From assembly GCF_010727125.1 (NCBI RefSeq), contig NZ_AP022564.1, forward strand, positions 310,001 to 374,000: a stretch of 64,000 nt of DNA, given 5' to 3'. Source of the DNA: Mycolicibacter terrae. Lineage in GTDB: Bacteria; Actinomycetota; Actinomycetes; Mycobacteriales; Mycobacteriaceae. The translations under genes were made by a program, and so were the position numbers. Within the stretch, counting starts at the first letter, position 1; each line of letters starts with the position of its first letter. Below the pieces are notes generated by a model that made no database searches, was not told the origin of the DNA, and worked only from the letters and a program-made list of their open reading frames with translations. Shown here piece by piece: positions 20,566-29,024 of this stretch.

Positions 20566-20958
20566 CTACTTGCTGACGGTCTCCAGCAGCATGGCCAACT
20601 GGGTCGGGGAGACCGCGATGCCGCACTGGTTCTTCAGGTCGGTCAGCGGCGCGGCGATGCCCTGCAGCGCCGACAGCTGGTCGAGGTGGCCGACGAAGTA
20701 GCCCTGCACCGAGGACTTGGCCTGGTCCGCGGGCATGGTCGCCGCGGCGGTCAGCACGTCGTTGGCCTCCGGGTGGTCGTTGAGGAATCCACCGGCCTGG
20801 CCCAGCACGCCGCTGGCGGTGGTGCTCAAGCCGGCAGCTGTGCAAGGTGCCGGCGCGGCATCGGCCGGCGCGGTGGTCCCGGAGGCGGAGGCGGCCACCG
20901 CACCGAGGATGCCGACGGCTGCCGCGCCGATCGCCAGGCGAGTAGTGGTTGTGCGCAT
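20566..20958 (-). CDS. Secreted haemophore-like protein (Rv0203/Rv1174c-type family)
   Basis: The 130-residue product starts MRTTTTRLAIGAAAVGILGA, a Sec signal peptide ending near the AxA site before DAAPAPC. The mature part has one Cys near its N terminus (APCTAAG) and one near its C terminus (LKNQCGI), and the helical block FLNDHPEANDVL...YFVGHLDQLSALQGIAAPL typical of mycobacterial haemophore-related proteins, which bind haem outside the cell. The frame extends upstream to 21021, but ATG 20958 with an AGGGA site gives the proper signal peptide. It lies 44 bases after the aminotransferase gene on the same strand. Haem binding is inferred from family resemblance only. Confidence 0.7.
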   Translation of the reverse strand: MRTTTTRLAIGAAAVGILGAVAASASGTTAPADAAPAPCTAAGLSTTASGVLGQAGGFLNDHPEANDVLTAAATMPADQAKSSVQGYFVGHLDQLSALQGIAAPLTDLKNQCGIAVSPTQLAMLLETVSK

Positions 20959-21002
20959 TGCTGTGGTCCCTTCGATCAGGTAAGTCGAGATTGTGAACAA
21001 AC

Positions 21003-22178
21003 CTACCGGAGCGGCAGCCACCCGCGGATTCGATGCAACGCTTCGGAGATGTCGGCGGTCGGTCCGGCGAACGACAGCCGGACGAAGGTGTTGCCGCGCT
21101 CGGGGTCGAAGTCGACACCCGGCGCCACGGCGACGCCGGTGTCGGCGAGCAGTCGCGCGCAGAACGCCAGCGAATCGTCGGTGTACTCCGCTACGTCGGC
21201 GTAGACGTAGAACGCCCCGTCGGTGGGCGCCAACTTCTCGATGCCCATGCCCCGCAGCCCGTCCAGCAGCAACTCCCGGTTGGCCGCGTAGTGCCGCAGG
21301 TGGCCATCGGACTCGGCGATCGCCTCAGGGGTGAAGGCGGCGACCGCCGCGTACTGGGGCAGCACCGGCGGGCAGATCGTGAAATTGCCGGTCAGGCAGT
21401 CCACCGCGCGCCGCAGCGCCGGCGGTACCAGCAGCCAGCCCAGCCGCCAGCCGGTCATCGCGAAGTACTTGGAGAAGCTGTTGGCCACCACCGCGTTGCG
21501 GGAGGTCTGCCAGGCACAACTGGTCTGTGGGGCGCCGTCATAGACCAGGCCGTGGTAGACCTCGTCGCTGATCAACCGCACGCCCGACTCGTCGCACCAG
21601 CGGGCGATCGCGGCCAGCTCCGCCGGCTCCAGGACGGTGCCGGTCGGATTGGCCGGGCTGGCGACGATCACCCCGGCCAGCGGCCCGGGAATCTCGGCCA
21701 GCGCCGCCGCGGTGGGCTGGAAGCGGGTCGCCGGCCCGCACGGGATCTCGATCACCTCACAGCCCAGCGCGGTCAGGATATTGCGGTAACACGGGTAGCC
21801 GGGGCTGGCGATCGCCACCCGGTCGCCGACGTCGAAGCAGGCCAGGAACGCCAGCAGGAAACCGCCCGACGAGCCGGTGGTGACCACCACGTCGTCGGGA
21901 TCTACGGCCAATCCGTAACGACTTGCGTAGGAACCGGCGATAGCCGAGCGCAGCTCCGGGATCCCCAGCGCAACGGTGTAGCCGAGCTGGTCGGTCTGTA
22001 GGGCCGCAGCGGCCGCCGCGCGAACCGGCTCGGGCGCACCGACGCTGGGCTGCCCGGCGGACAGGTTGACCAGGTCGCCGTGGCTGCGCTGGCGTTCGGC
22101 GGCGGCCAGCCACACATCCATCACGTGAAACGGTGGGATGCCGGCGCGCAGTGCCGCGCGGTCCAGACGGCCCGTCAT
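21003..22178 (-). CDS. aspB: PLP-dependent class I/II aminotransferase (AspB-like)
   Basis: The 391-residue protein is a fold-type I aminotransferase: VVTTGSSGGFLLAFLA (phosphate loop), SPANPTGTVL, LISDEVYHGLVYDG (Asp and Tyr contacting PLP), SFSKYFAMTGWRLGW (Schiff-base Lys) and the terminal FVRLSFAG (substrate-binding Arg). It matches the gene annotated aspB in the M. tuberculosis cholesterol region beside fadE33; its substrate there is unclear, so the symbol reflects position and family rather than proven aspartate use. Its ATG overlaps the stop of the Ntn hydrolase gene by 4 bases, tying it to the fadD3-fadE operon. Confidence 0.85.
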   Translation of the reverse strand: MTGRLDRAALRAGIPPFHVMDVWLAAAERQRSHGDLVNLSAGQPSVGAPEPVRAAAAAALQTDQLGYTVALGIPELRSAIAGSYASRYGLAVDPDDVVVTTGSSGGFLLAFLACFDVGDRVAIASPGYPCYRNILTALGCEVIEIPCGPATRFQPTAAALAEIPGPLAGVIVASPANPTGTVLEPAELAAIARWCDESGVRLISDEVYHGLVYDGAPQTSCAWQTSRNAVVANSFSKYFAMTGWRLGWLLVPPALRRAVDCLTGNFTICPPVLPQYAAVAAFTPEAIAESDGHLRHYAANRELLLDGLRGMGIEKLAPTDGAFYVYADVAEYTDDSLAFCARLLADTGVAVAPGVDFDPERGNTFVRLSFAGPTADISEALHRIRGWLPLR

Positions 22179-23161
22179 GTGCCGACGGCCAGGAAGGTGA
22201 ACGGTTCGGCGACGGCGAACTGCGACGACGTCTCACCGGCGAAGGTGTTGGAGTCGTCGTCGCCGAGTGCGAGTTTGCGTACCGCGGCGCCCTGCGTGAA
22301 GTCGAGTTTCTTCAGATCAACCCAGAACACGTTGGGTGTCAGCGCGGATTCGAAACAGTACAGCTTGTGGCCGTGGTGGGCGACGGTGCGCCACCGTGTC
22401 GAGGCGATGTTGGGCTCGCCGGGCGTGGAGATGCCGAACGGCACAGACACGTTGCGCACCACGCTGAGCACCGATGCGAGCGCGATCTTCGGGTGCTCGG
22501 ATTTGGGTATCGCGTTGACGTAGAACGAGGCCCGCGCGAACCGGTCGGCTGCCCGGTTGGTACCGGGCAGCATGACGGTGCCTCCGAGCTGCTCCCAATA
22601 GGCGTTGACCGCGAGCTGCTGATCAAAACTCGGGGAGTTCGTCATCACCTGATAGTCGCGGCTGTGGTGGATAACCTGTCTGCCACCAATGTATTCCACG
22701 ATCGCACTGTCTCCGCTCGCGTCCGACATCGACAGATGTAGGGTCGCCAGGCGATCCTCGCCGGGTACGCCGTCGGTGACCACGACGAACGGTTCGGTGT
22801 TCAAGGCGGCGACGGCCTCGGCCACGGTGGCGAAGTTGTCGAGTACGTACTGAGCCCAAAGCGCGACGGACAGCCCGGGCCGGGAACCGTCATAGCCGGG
22901 GTACTCCGATTCGGCCAGCCACAGCAGGTTGGCGGACAGTCCCTCCTCGTTCAGGCCGTCGGTGGTGCAGATGTCGTACCCGGTGGCCACGACGCTGCCG
23001 TATTTCGCCGTCCACTCAACAGAGTTCGCCCCGGCCTGCCCCGTCCTCCGCACGCCGCGTGGCAGCGCCCAGAGATTGGTCGCCAGATCCAGCTTCCAGT
23101 CCATCGACCGCCCGGTGATGATGTTGCCGTTCGGTCCCAGATAAACCAATCGGGTACACAT
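22175..23161 (-). CDS. Choloylglycine hydrolase / penicillin V acylase family Ntn hydrolase
   Basis: The 328-residue protein belongs to the linear amide C-N hydrolase family that includes bile salt hydrolases and penicillin V acylases. After removal of Met1, Cys2 would be the N-terminal nucleophile (MCTRLVYLG). Other family residues line up: R18 and D21 in GRSMDW, an Asn in GLSANLLWL, N175 in YQVMTNSP, and an Arg in DRFARASFY. No signal peptide is present, so it is probably cytosolic. It lies 20 bases after fadE33 and overlaps aspB by ATGA, inside the KstR2 operon, where I know of no equivalent in M. tuberculosis. A role in hydrolysing amide-conjugated sterols such as bile salts is attractive but inferred; other amides (penicillin V, acyl-homoserine lactones) are possible. 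Confidence 0.88.
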   Translation of the reverse strand: MCTRLVYLGPNGNIITGRSMDWKLDLATNLWALPRGVRRTGQAGANSVEWTAKYGSVVATGYDICTTDGLNEEGLSANLLWLAESEYPGYDGSRPGLSVALWAQYVLDNFATVAEAVAALNTEPFVVVTDGVPGEDRLATLHLSMSDASGDSAIVEYIGGRQVIHHSRDYQVMTNSPSFDQQLAVNAYWEQLGGTVMLPGTNRAADRFARASFYVNAIPKSEHPKIALASVLSVVRNVSVPFGISTPGEPNIASTRWRTVAHHGHKLYCFESALTPNVFWVDLKKLDFTQGAAVRKLALGDDDSNTFAGETSSQFAVAEPFTFLAVGT

Positions 23162-23181
23162 GCGTCTACCGTACGGGACCT

Positions 23182-24129
23182 TTAGAACACCTCGGCCTGT
23201 AACCGGCGCAGGTGTTCGGCCGGCTGACCCAGCAGCTGCGAACCGCCGTGCGCGCGTTTGAAATACAGCTGGATATCGCTTTCCCAGGTGATCGCAATGC
23301 CGCCGTGCAGCTGAACCGCCTCGCCGGCCACTGTGGAGAACGCCTCGCTGGCAACGACTCTGGCGAGTGCGGCCGACGTCGGCGACGGCTCGGAGAGTGC
23401 GTCGTCGACGACGGCGCGCGCAGTCGAGACCGACACATACAGGTCGGCCATCCGGTGCTTGAGGGCCTGGAAGCTGCCGATCGGCCGGCCGAACTGCACC
23501 CGGTCCTTGGTGTACTGCACGGTCAGGTCCAGGCAGCGGGTGGCCGCGCCGACCTGCTCTGCGGCCAGCAGGATTGCCGCGCAGTCGGCGATGCCGGGGT
23601 CGGTCCCGATCTCCTGAGTCTGCTCGGCGGTGATCCGGCCCAGCCGGCGGGTGGGGTCCATGGTGGCCACCGGCTCGGTGTTGAAAGTGATCCAGCGGTT
23701 GAGCCGGCTGCCGTCGGAGCCCACGACGACGTCCGCGATGTCACCGTTGACCGCGTAGTCGGCATCGAAGACGACCGCCCCGATAGCGGCGCCTTCCACC
23801 AGCTGTTCGAGGGCCTGCGTGTCGGGCCGCTCGGCGGCCAGCAACGCCAGCTCGGCCAGGACGGTACCCAGCAGCGGCGTGGGCACCAGCGCCTTGCCCA
23901 GCTCCTCGAGAACGACCGCGACATCACCCAACTGACCACCGGCGCCGCCGAGCTCCTCGGGCACCACCAGGGCGGCGGCACCGACCTGCTCACACAGCAG
24001 CCGCCACAGCGTCTCGTCGTAGCCCCGCTCGGACTCCATCGCGGCGCGGACGGCTTCGGGTGTGGCGTGCTTGTCGACCAGCGCGGCGACGGTCTGGCGC
24101 AGCAGGTCACGTTCTTCGTTGTGGGCCAC
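23182..24129 (-). CDS. fadE33: Acyl-CoA dehydrogenase FadE33
   Basis: A 315-residue, short-form acyl-CoA dehydrogenase subunit matching the cholesterol-cluster FadE33. Visible features are VPEELGGAGGQLGDVAVVLEELG, the FAD-region segment VQYTKDRVQFGRPIGSFQALKH, and the C-terminal AVQLHGGIAITWESDIQLYF, where the Glu after TW is the usual base position of these short subunits. Starts with GTG immediately after the fadE32 TAA. In M. tuberculosis FadE31 forms mixed heterotetramers with FadE32 or FadE33. These act late in degradation of the remaining C/D-ring acyl-CoA; the precise substrate of this one is not settled. Confidence 0.9.
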   Translation of the reverse strand: MAHNEERDLLRQTVAALVDKHATPEAVRAAMESERGYDETLWRLLCEQVGAAALVVPEELGGAGGQLGDVAVVLEELGKALVPTPLLGTVLAELALLAAERPDTQALEQLVEGAAIGAVVFDADYAVNGDIADVVVGSDGSRLNRWITFNTEPVATMDPTRRLGRITAEQTQEIGTDPGIADCAAILLAAEQVGAATRCLDLTVQYTKDRVQFGRPIGSFQALKHRMADLYVSVSTARAVVDDALSEPSPTSAALARVVASEAFSTVAGEAVQLHGGIAITWESDIQLYFKRAHGGSQLLGQPAEHLRRLQAEVF

Positions 24130-25095
24130 TTAGATCGCCTCCAACACTCGCCGCCGGTGAGCGGTCGGGTCACCCCACGCGGGACGCAGGGCCTGCACCC
24201 GCAGCAGCCACAGCGACAGGTCGCATTCACTGGTGAAGCCGATCGCGCCGTGGGTCTGCAGCGCCGAGTGCGCGGCCAGCAGGGCCGCATCGGAGGCGGC
24301 CACCTTGGCCGCGCTCACGTCCCGGGCGGTGTCGGCGGAGTCATCAGCTAGCGAGAGCGCGGCCCCGTATACCAACGGGCGGGCCAGCTCCAGGGCGATG
24401 TGCACGTCGGCCAGCTTGTGCTTGATCGCCTGGTAGCCGCCGATCACCCGGCCGAACTGGGTGCGCTGCTTGGCGTAGTCGACGGCCGTATTGAGCATGG
24501 CCTGCCCGGCGCCGATCAGCTGTGCCGCGGTGGCCAGTGCCCCCACCTCGTAGGCGCGGACGGTGTCGGCGTCCCAGGATTCGCCGGTCGCGGTGACATC
24601 GAAGACGCCGCGGCTCGGGTCCACCGAGGCGTGTCGGGTACCGGTCTGGGCCTGGTTGACCTTGCCGCCCTCGGCCAGCAGAACGAGGTCGGCGGCCTCG
24701 GCGTCCACGGCCCGCGGGGTGTGCGGCGGCAGCGCCACGGTGGCGATCAACTCACCGCCAGCCAATGCGGCCAGCCGCTCACCGGCGTCCGGTGCGCCGG
24801 CCAGCAGCACCGGCGCCACCGCAATGGACTCCGCCACCGGCCCCGGTACGCACCAGCGGCCGAGCGCTTCCATGGCCAGAACCAGATCGACCGGGTGGGC
24901 GCCGATGCCGTCGAACTCCTCCGGTACGGCCAATGCGGTGACGCCGAGTTCGGCGAGCCGGCTCCACACCCGTCGGCCCGGCTCGGGGTTGCCCTGCCCC
25001 CAGGCGCGCACCGCGCCGGGCACGTCGGCCGCAGCGAGGGCGGCGTCGATGCTGGCCGCGAAGTCGCGCTGTTCTTGGTCTAGATCGAATTTCAC
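24130..25095 (-). CDS. fadE32: Acyl-CoA dehydrogenase FadE32
   Basis: A 321-residue, short-form acyl-CoA dehydrogenase subunit (MKFDLDQEQRDFAASIDAAL). Recognisable parts are VPEEFDGIGAHPVDLVLAMEALG, VDYAKQRTQFGRVIGGYQAIKHKLAD and SALQTHGAIGFTSECDLSLW, the last carrying the Glu expected to act as base in this subunit type. ATG overlaps the fadE31 stop by 4 bases, consistent with obligate partnership with FadE31 in an alpha2beta2 enzyme. It belongs to the KstR2-controlled late sterol-ring operon. Confidence 0.9.
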   Translation of the reverse strand: MKFDLDQEQRDFAASIDAALAAADVPGAVRAWGQGNPEPGRRVWSRLAELGVTALAVPEEFDGIGAHPVDLVLAMEALGRWCVPGPVAESIAVAPVLLAGAPDAGERLAALAGGELIATVALPPHTPRAVDAEAADLVLLAEGGKVNQAQTGTRHASVDPSRGVFDVTATGESWDADTVRAYEVGALATAAQLIGAGQAMLNTAVDYAKQRTQFGRVIGGYQAIKHKLADVHIALELARPLVYGAALSLADDSADTARDVSAAKVAASDAALLAAHSALQTHGAIGFTSECDLSLWLLRVQALRPAWGDPTAHRRRVLEAI

Positions 25096-26225
25096 TTCTT
25101 CTCCCGGGGCAGGCCCAGCAGCCGCTCGGCGATGATATTGCGCTGAATCTCGTTGGTGCCGGCGTAGATGGGGCCGCCGAGTGCGAACAGGTAGCCGTGG
25201 GTCCAGGCGTCGGCCAGCTCGCCGTCGGCGCCGCGGATGTCCAGGCCGGTCTGGTGCAGCGCGACGTCCAGGTCCGACCAGAACACCTTGGTCACCGAGG
25301 ACTCCGCGCCCAGCTCACCGCCGGCGGCCAGCCGGGTCACGGTGCCAAATGTCTGTAATCGGTAGGCCTGCGCCTTGATCCAGGCGTCGGCGACGCGGTC
25401 GGTGAACACCGGATCGCTGCCGTGCTGTCTCCACATGGCCGCCAGCTTCTCGGCGCCCACCACAAACCGGGCCGGGCTGCGCAGGCTCATGCCGCGCTCG
25501 TTGCTCGACGTGCTCATCGCGGCGCGCCAGCCTTCGTTCGGCACACCGATCACGTCGTTGTCCGGCACGAAGACGTCGTCGAGGAAGATCTCGCCGAAGC
25601 CGGTCTCCCCGCCGAGCTGTTCGATGGCACGAACCGTGATCCCGTCGGCCTTGAGGTCGAACATGAAGTAGGTCAGGCCGTGGTGGCGCTGGGCCTCCGG
25701 GTCGGAGCGGAACAGTCCGAAACCGCGCTCGCCGAATGGGGCCCGCGAGCTCCAGATCTTCTGCCCGTTGAGCTTCCAGCCGCCGTCGACCTTGGTCGCC
25801 GTCGAGCGCAGTGACGCCAGGTCGCTGCCGGACTCCGGCTCTGACCACGCCTGCGCCCAGATCTCCTCGCCGCTGGCCATCTTCGGCAGGATGCGGTCCA
25901 GCTGCTCTTGCGTGCCGTGCGCGAACAGCGTCGGCGCCAGCATCGAGGTGCCGTTGGCGCTGGCGCGCCCCGGTGCGCCGGCGCGGAAGTACTCCTCCTC
26001 GTACACCACCCACTGCAGCAGGCTGGCGTCGCGCCCGCCGTATTTCTTGGGCCAGGCGATCACCGACAGGCCGGCGTCGAAGAGCACCTTGTCCCAGCGA
26101 CGGTGCTGCTCGAAACCCTCGGCGGTGTCGTAGGACTCAGTCGGGAACTTGTCGGAGTTCGCCGCCAGGAAGCCGCGGACCTCGGCGCGAAAGGCCTCGG
26201 TCTCGTCATCGAAATTCAGGTCCAT
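25092..26225 (-). CDS. fadE31: Acyl-CoA dehydrogenase FadE31
   Basis: A 377-residue acyl-CoA dehydrogenase subunit: FRAEVRGFLAANSDKFP at the start, QAWSEPESGSDLASLRSTATKVDGGW (flavin-contacting region), SSNERGMSLRSPARFV, and GPIYAGTNEIQRNIIAERLLGLPRE at the end. The position that is Glu in ordinary acyl-CoA dehydrogenases (YEGTNEIQ) is Ala here, as expected for the non-catalytic partner of FadE32/FadE33-type heterotetramers. ATG 26225 directly follows the fadD3 stop (TAG at 26226-26228), so the genes are co-translated. Confidence 0.92.
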   Translation of the reverse strand: MDLNFDDETEAFRAEVRGFLAANSDKFPTESYDTAEGFEQHRRWDKVLFDAGLSVIAWPKKYGGRDASLLQWVVYEEEYFRAGAPGRASANGTSMLAPTLFAHGTQEQLDRILPKMASGEEIWAQAWSEPESGSDLASLRSTATKVDGGWKLNGQKIWSSRAPFGERGFGLFRSDPEAQRHHGLTYFMFDLKADGITVRAIEQLGGETGFGEIFLDDVFVPDNDVIGVPNEGWRAAMSTSSNERGMSLRSPARFVVGAEKLAAMWRQHGSDPVFTDRVADAWIKAQAYRLQTFGTVTRLAAGGELGAESSVTKVFWSDLDVALHQTGLDIRGADGELADAWTHGYLFALGGPIYAGTNEIQRNIIAERLLGLPREKK

Positions 26226-27764
26226 CTAGGCCCACTCTCTCAACTCATGCTTGACCACCTTGCCGCCGGGATTACGCGGCAGGGAGTCAGCGAACGTCAC
26301 CGATCGTGGCGCCTTGAAATTCGCCAGATGCTCACGGGCATAACTGATCACGGCCGTCTCGTCCAGCTCTGAGTCGGGCCGGCGCACGATGAAGGCGCGG
26401 CCCACCTCGCCGAGGCGTTCGTCGGGCACCCCGATCACCGCCACGTCGGCCACCCCCTCGAGCCGGGCCAGCACCTGCTCGATCTCGGCCGGGTAGACGT
26501 TGAAACCGCCGCAGATGTACATGTCCTTGAGCCGGTCGGTGATCCGCAGGTTCCCGGCGGCGTCCACGGTCCCGATGTCGCCGGTGTGCAGCCAGCCCGC
26601 CGCGTCGATCGCGGCGGCGGTGGCCTCCGGGTCGTCGAGGTAGCCGAGCATGATGTTGGCGCTGCGCAACAGCACCTCCCCGGATTCGCCGATGCGCAGC
26701 TCGAAGTCGGCGATCGGACGCCCGCAGGTGGTGGCGACGGTGACGGCGTCATCGTCAGCGCGGCACATGGTGGCGAACCCGCCGGACTCGGTCAGCCCGT
26801 AGGCGGTGAGCACGATGTCGATGTCGAGTTCGGTCTGCATCCGCTCGATCAGCACCACCGGTACGGTGGCCGCTCCGGTGACCGCGAATCGCAGCGAGCT
26901 CAGGTCATAGCGGTCGCGATCGGGGTGATCCAGCAGGGTCTGATAGATCGTCGGCGGCCCGGGCAGCACGGTGATCCGGTGGGACTCGATGGCGCGCAGC
27001 GCGCCGGCCGGGTCGAAGGTCAGCTGTGGGATCAGGGTGGCCCCGGTCTGCAGGCAGGCCAGGATCCCGGCCTTGTAGCCGAAGTTGTGGAAGAACGGGT
27101 TGATGCACAGGTAGCGGTCCTGCGCGGTCATCTGCCCGCATTCCGCCCATGCCGCCGGGCCGGCCAGCGACTGCCGGTGGGCGCAGAGCACGCCTTTGCT
27201 GCGGCCGGTGGTTCCGGAGGTGAACAGGATGTCGGACAGATCATCGGGTTCGACCGCGGCGGCGCGCGCATCGACGTCGGCGGCCGGCACCGCCGCACCC
27301 GCGGCGATGAACTCGTCCCAGGAGGCCGCCGCGCTCGCATCGTCTTCTTGGACGGGCACGCGGACCACGTGCTGCAGATCGGGTAGCTGGTCTCGGTCGA
27401 GTTCGGTGAGCCGGTCGGTCTTGAGGAACCGGCCCATGCCGACCAGCACCTTGGCCTTACTGCGGGCCAGGATGTCGGTGGCCTCCGCGGCGGTGTAGCG
27501 GGTATTCAGCGGCACCAGCACGCCGCCGGCGTAGTGGGTGCCCAGGCAGGTGATCACCCAGTGCCAGGTGTTGGGCGACCAGAGCCCAACCCGGTCGCCG
27601 GGCTGCACGCCCAGGGCGACCAGAGCCGCGGCGGCCCGTCGCACCTCGTCGCGCAGGCTCGCGTAGGTGAAGCGGTTTTCCTCGGTGACCAGGGCATCAT
27701 GGTCGGGCAGCGCGCGCGCGATGTGGTCCAGGGCCGCAGGCGTGGTCTGCGGTTCGGTACTCAT
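26226..27764 (-). CDS. fadD3: HIP:CoA ligase FadD3
   Basis: FadD3 activates HIP, the propionate-bearing C/D-ring remnant of steroids, with ATP and CoA. The 512-residue protein is a class I adenylate-forming enzyme: FTSGTTGRSKGVL (P-loop), INPFFHNFGYKAG, LTAYGLTESGG, GWLHTGDIGTVDAAG and the hinge/catalytic Lys region RLKDMYICGGFNVYPAEIE with NPGGKVVKHEL near the end. ATG 27764 has GGGAGGAG upstream; the frame is open to 28142 but that part lies over fadE30. It heads the minus-strand operon and is divergent from fadE30 across a KstR2 box. Confidence 0.95.
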   Translation of the reverse strand: MSTEPQTTPAALDHIARALPDHDALVTEENRFTYASLRDEVRRAAAALVALGVQPGDRVGLWSPNTWHWVITCLGTHYAGGVLVPLNTRYTAAEATDILARSKAKVLVGMGRFLKTDRLTELDRDQLPDLQHVVRVPVQEDDASAAASWDEFIAAGAAVPAADVDARAAAVEPDDLSDILFTSGTTGRSKGVLCAHRQSLAGPAAWAECGQMTAQDRYLCINPFFHNFGYKAGILACLQTGATLIPQLTFDPAGALRAIESHRITVLPGPPTIYQTLLDHPDRDRYDLSSLRFAVTGAATVPVVLIERMQTELDIDIVLTAYGLTESGGFATMCRADDDAVTVATTCGRPIADFELRIGESGEVLLRSANIMLGYLDDPEATAAAIDAAGWLHTGDIGTVDAAGNLRITDRLKDMYICGGFNVYPAEIEQVLARLEGVADVAVIGVPDERLGEVGRAFIVRRPDSELDETAVISYAREHLANFKAPRSVTFADSLPRNPGGKVVKHELREWA

Positions 27765-27839
27765 AGGCGCTGCTCCTCCCCGTCGCTGAACTCTGCATGC
27801 CGTCAGCGCGGGCTCCCTGGGCTCGACGGCTCGTAGCCG

Positions 27840-27853
27840 AGCAAGTGCTTGGT
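27840..27853. promoter_or_regulatory. KstR2 operator between fadD3 and fadE30
   Basis: AGCAAGTGCTTGGT agrees with every fixed base of the published KstR2 consensus AnCAAGnnCTTGnT. It lies between the divergent fadD3 and fadE30 genes, the two first enzymes of HIP catabolism, and kstR2 is encoded 2 kb away. KstR2 is released by HIP-CoA, the product of FadD3, giving a feed-forward switch. Confidence 0.9.
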
Positions 27854-27857
27854 AGGT

Positions 27858-27863
27858 TAGCCT
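27858..27863 (+). promoter_or_regulatory. Probable -10 element of a leaderless fadE30 transcript
   Basis: TAGCCT fits TAnnnT and lies 7 bases before GTG 27870, so transcription would start at or next to the first base of the start codon. No Shine-Dalgarno is visible at a usable distance, which agrees with leaderless initiation, common in mycobacteria. The KstR2 box ends 4 bases upstream. Confidence 0.55.
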
Positions 27864-27869
27864 ACAAGG

Positions 27870-29024
27870 GTGCAAGCAGTCGAGGAGTTCCGGGCTGAGG
27901 TCCGTGCATGGCTGGCCGACAACCTGGTCGGGGAGTTCGCCGAGCTCAAGGGCCTCGGCGGCCCGGGACGCGAGCATGAGGCGTTCGACGAGCGGATGGC
28001 ATGGAACCGCCATCTGGCCGACGCCGGACTGACCTGCCTGGGCTGGCCGGTGGAACACGGCGGGCGCGGCCTGTCGGTCGCGCACCGGGTGGCGTTCTAT
28101 GAGGAGTACGCCCGCGCCGACGCGCCCGACAAGGTCAACCACCTGGGCGAAGAGCTGCTGGGGCCGACCCTGATCGCCTTCGGCACGCCCGAGCAGCAGC
28201 AGCGCTTCCTGCCCGGCATCCGCAATGTCACCGAACTGTGGTGCCAGGGCTACTCGGAACCGGGCGCGGGCAGCGACCTGGCCAACGTGGCCACCACGGC
28301 CGTCCTCGACGGCGAGGGTCAGCAGTGGCGCATTAATGGCCAGAAGGTGTGGACGTCACTGGCCCACCTGTCGCAGTGGTGCTTCGTGGTGGCCCGCACC
28401 GAGAAGGGCTCCAAGCGGCACAACGGGCTGTCGTATCTGCTGGTGCCGTTGGATCAGCCGGGGGTCCAGATCCGCCCGATCGTGCAGCTCACCGGCACCT
28501 CGGAGTTCAACGAGGTGTTCTTCGACGACGCGGTCACCGACGCCGACCTGGTGGTCGGCGAGCCCGGCGACGGCTGGAAGGTGGCGATGGGCACGCTCAC
28601 CTTCGAGCGCGGCGTATCGACGCTGGGGCAGCAGATCCGTTATGCGCGTGAGCTTTCCGCGCTGGTCGAAGTCGCGCAGCGCAACGGCGCCGCGGAGGAC
28701 CCGCTGATCCGCGAGCGGCTCACCCGTTCCTGGGTCGGCCTGCGGTCGATGCGGTCCTACGCGCTGGCGACCATGGACGCCGAGCAGCCTGGCCAAGACA
28801 ACGTTTCGAAACTGCTGTGGGCCAACTGGCATCGCGATCTGGGCGAGCTCGCCATGGACGTCATCGGGCCCGATTCGATGGTGCTCGCCGACGGCGACTT
28901 CGACGAGTGGCAGCGGCTCTATTTGTTCACTCGCAGCGACACCATCTACGGCGGGTCGAACGAGATTCAGCGCAACATCATCGCCGAGCGGGTTCTCGGC
29001 CTACCCCGGGAGGCAAAGGGATGA
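27870..29024 (+). CDS. fadE30: 5-OH-HIP-CoA / HIP-CoA dehydrogenase FadE30
   Basis: FadE30 carries out the first dehydrogenation of the CoA-activated C/D-ring propionate. The 384-residue acyl-CoA dehydrogenase shows GWPVEHGGRGLSVAHRVAFYEEYARADAP, QGYSEPGAGSDLANVATTAV, WTSLAHLSQWCFVVART, GTLTFERGVSTLGQQIRY and DTIYGGSNEIQRNIIAERVLGLPRE. The usual catalytic Glu position (YEGTNEIQ) is Gly, so the base must come from elsewhere in the protein or from a partner. GTG 27870 is probably used without a leader. It overlaps ipdF by ATGA. Confidence 0.93.
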   Translation: MQAVEEFRAEVRAWLADNLVGEFAELKGLGGPGREHEAFDERMAWNRHLADAGLTCLGWPVEHGGRGLSVAHRVAFYEEYARADAPDKVNHLGEELLGPTLIAFGTPEQQQRFLPGIRNVTELWCQGYSEPGAGSDLANVATTAVLDGEGQQWRINGQKVWTSLAHLSQWCFVVARTEKGSKRHNGLSYLLVPLDQPGVQIRPIVQLTGTSEFNEVFFDDAVTDADLVVGEPGDGWKVAMGTLTFERGVSTLGQQIRYARELSALVEVAQRNGAAEDPLIRERLTRSWVGLRSMRSYALATMDAEQPGQDNVSKLLWANWHRDLGELAMDVIGPDSMVLADGDFDEWQRLYLFTRSDTIYGGSNEIQRNIIAERVLGLPREAKG

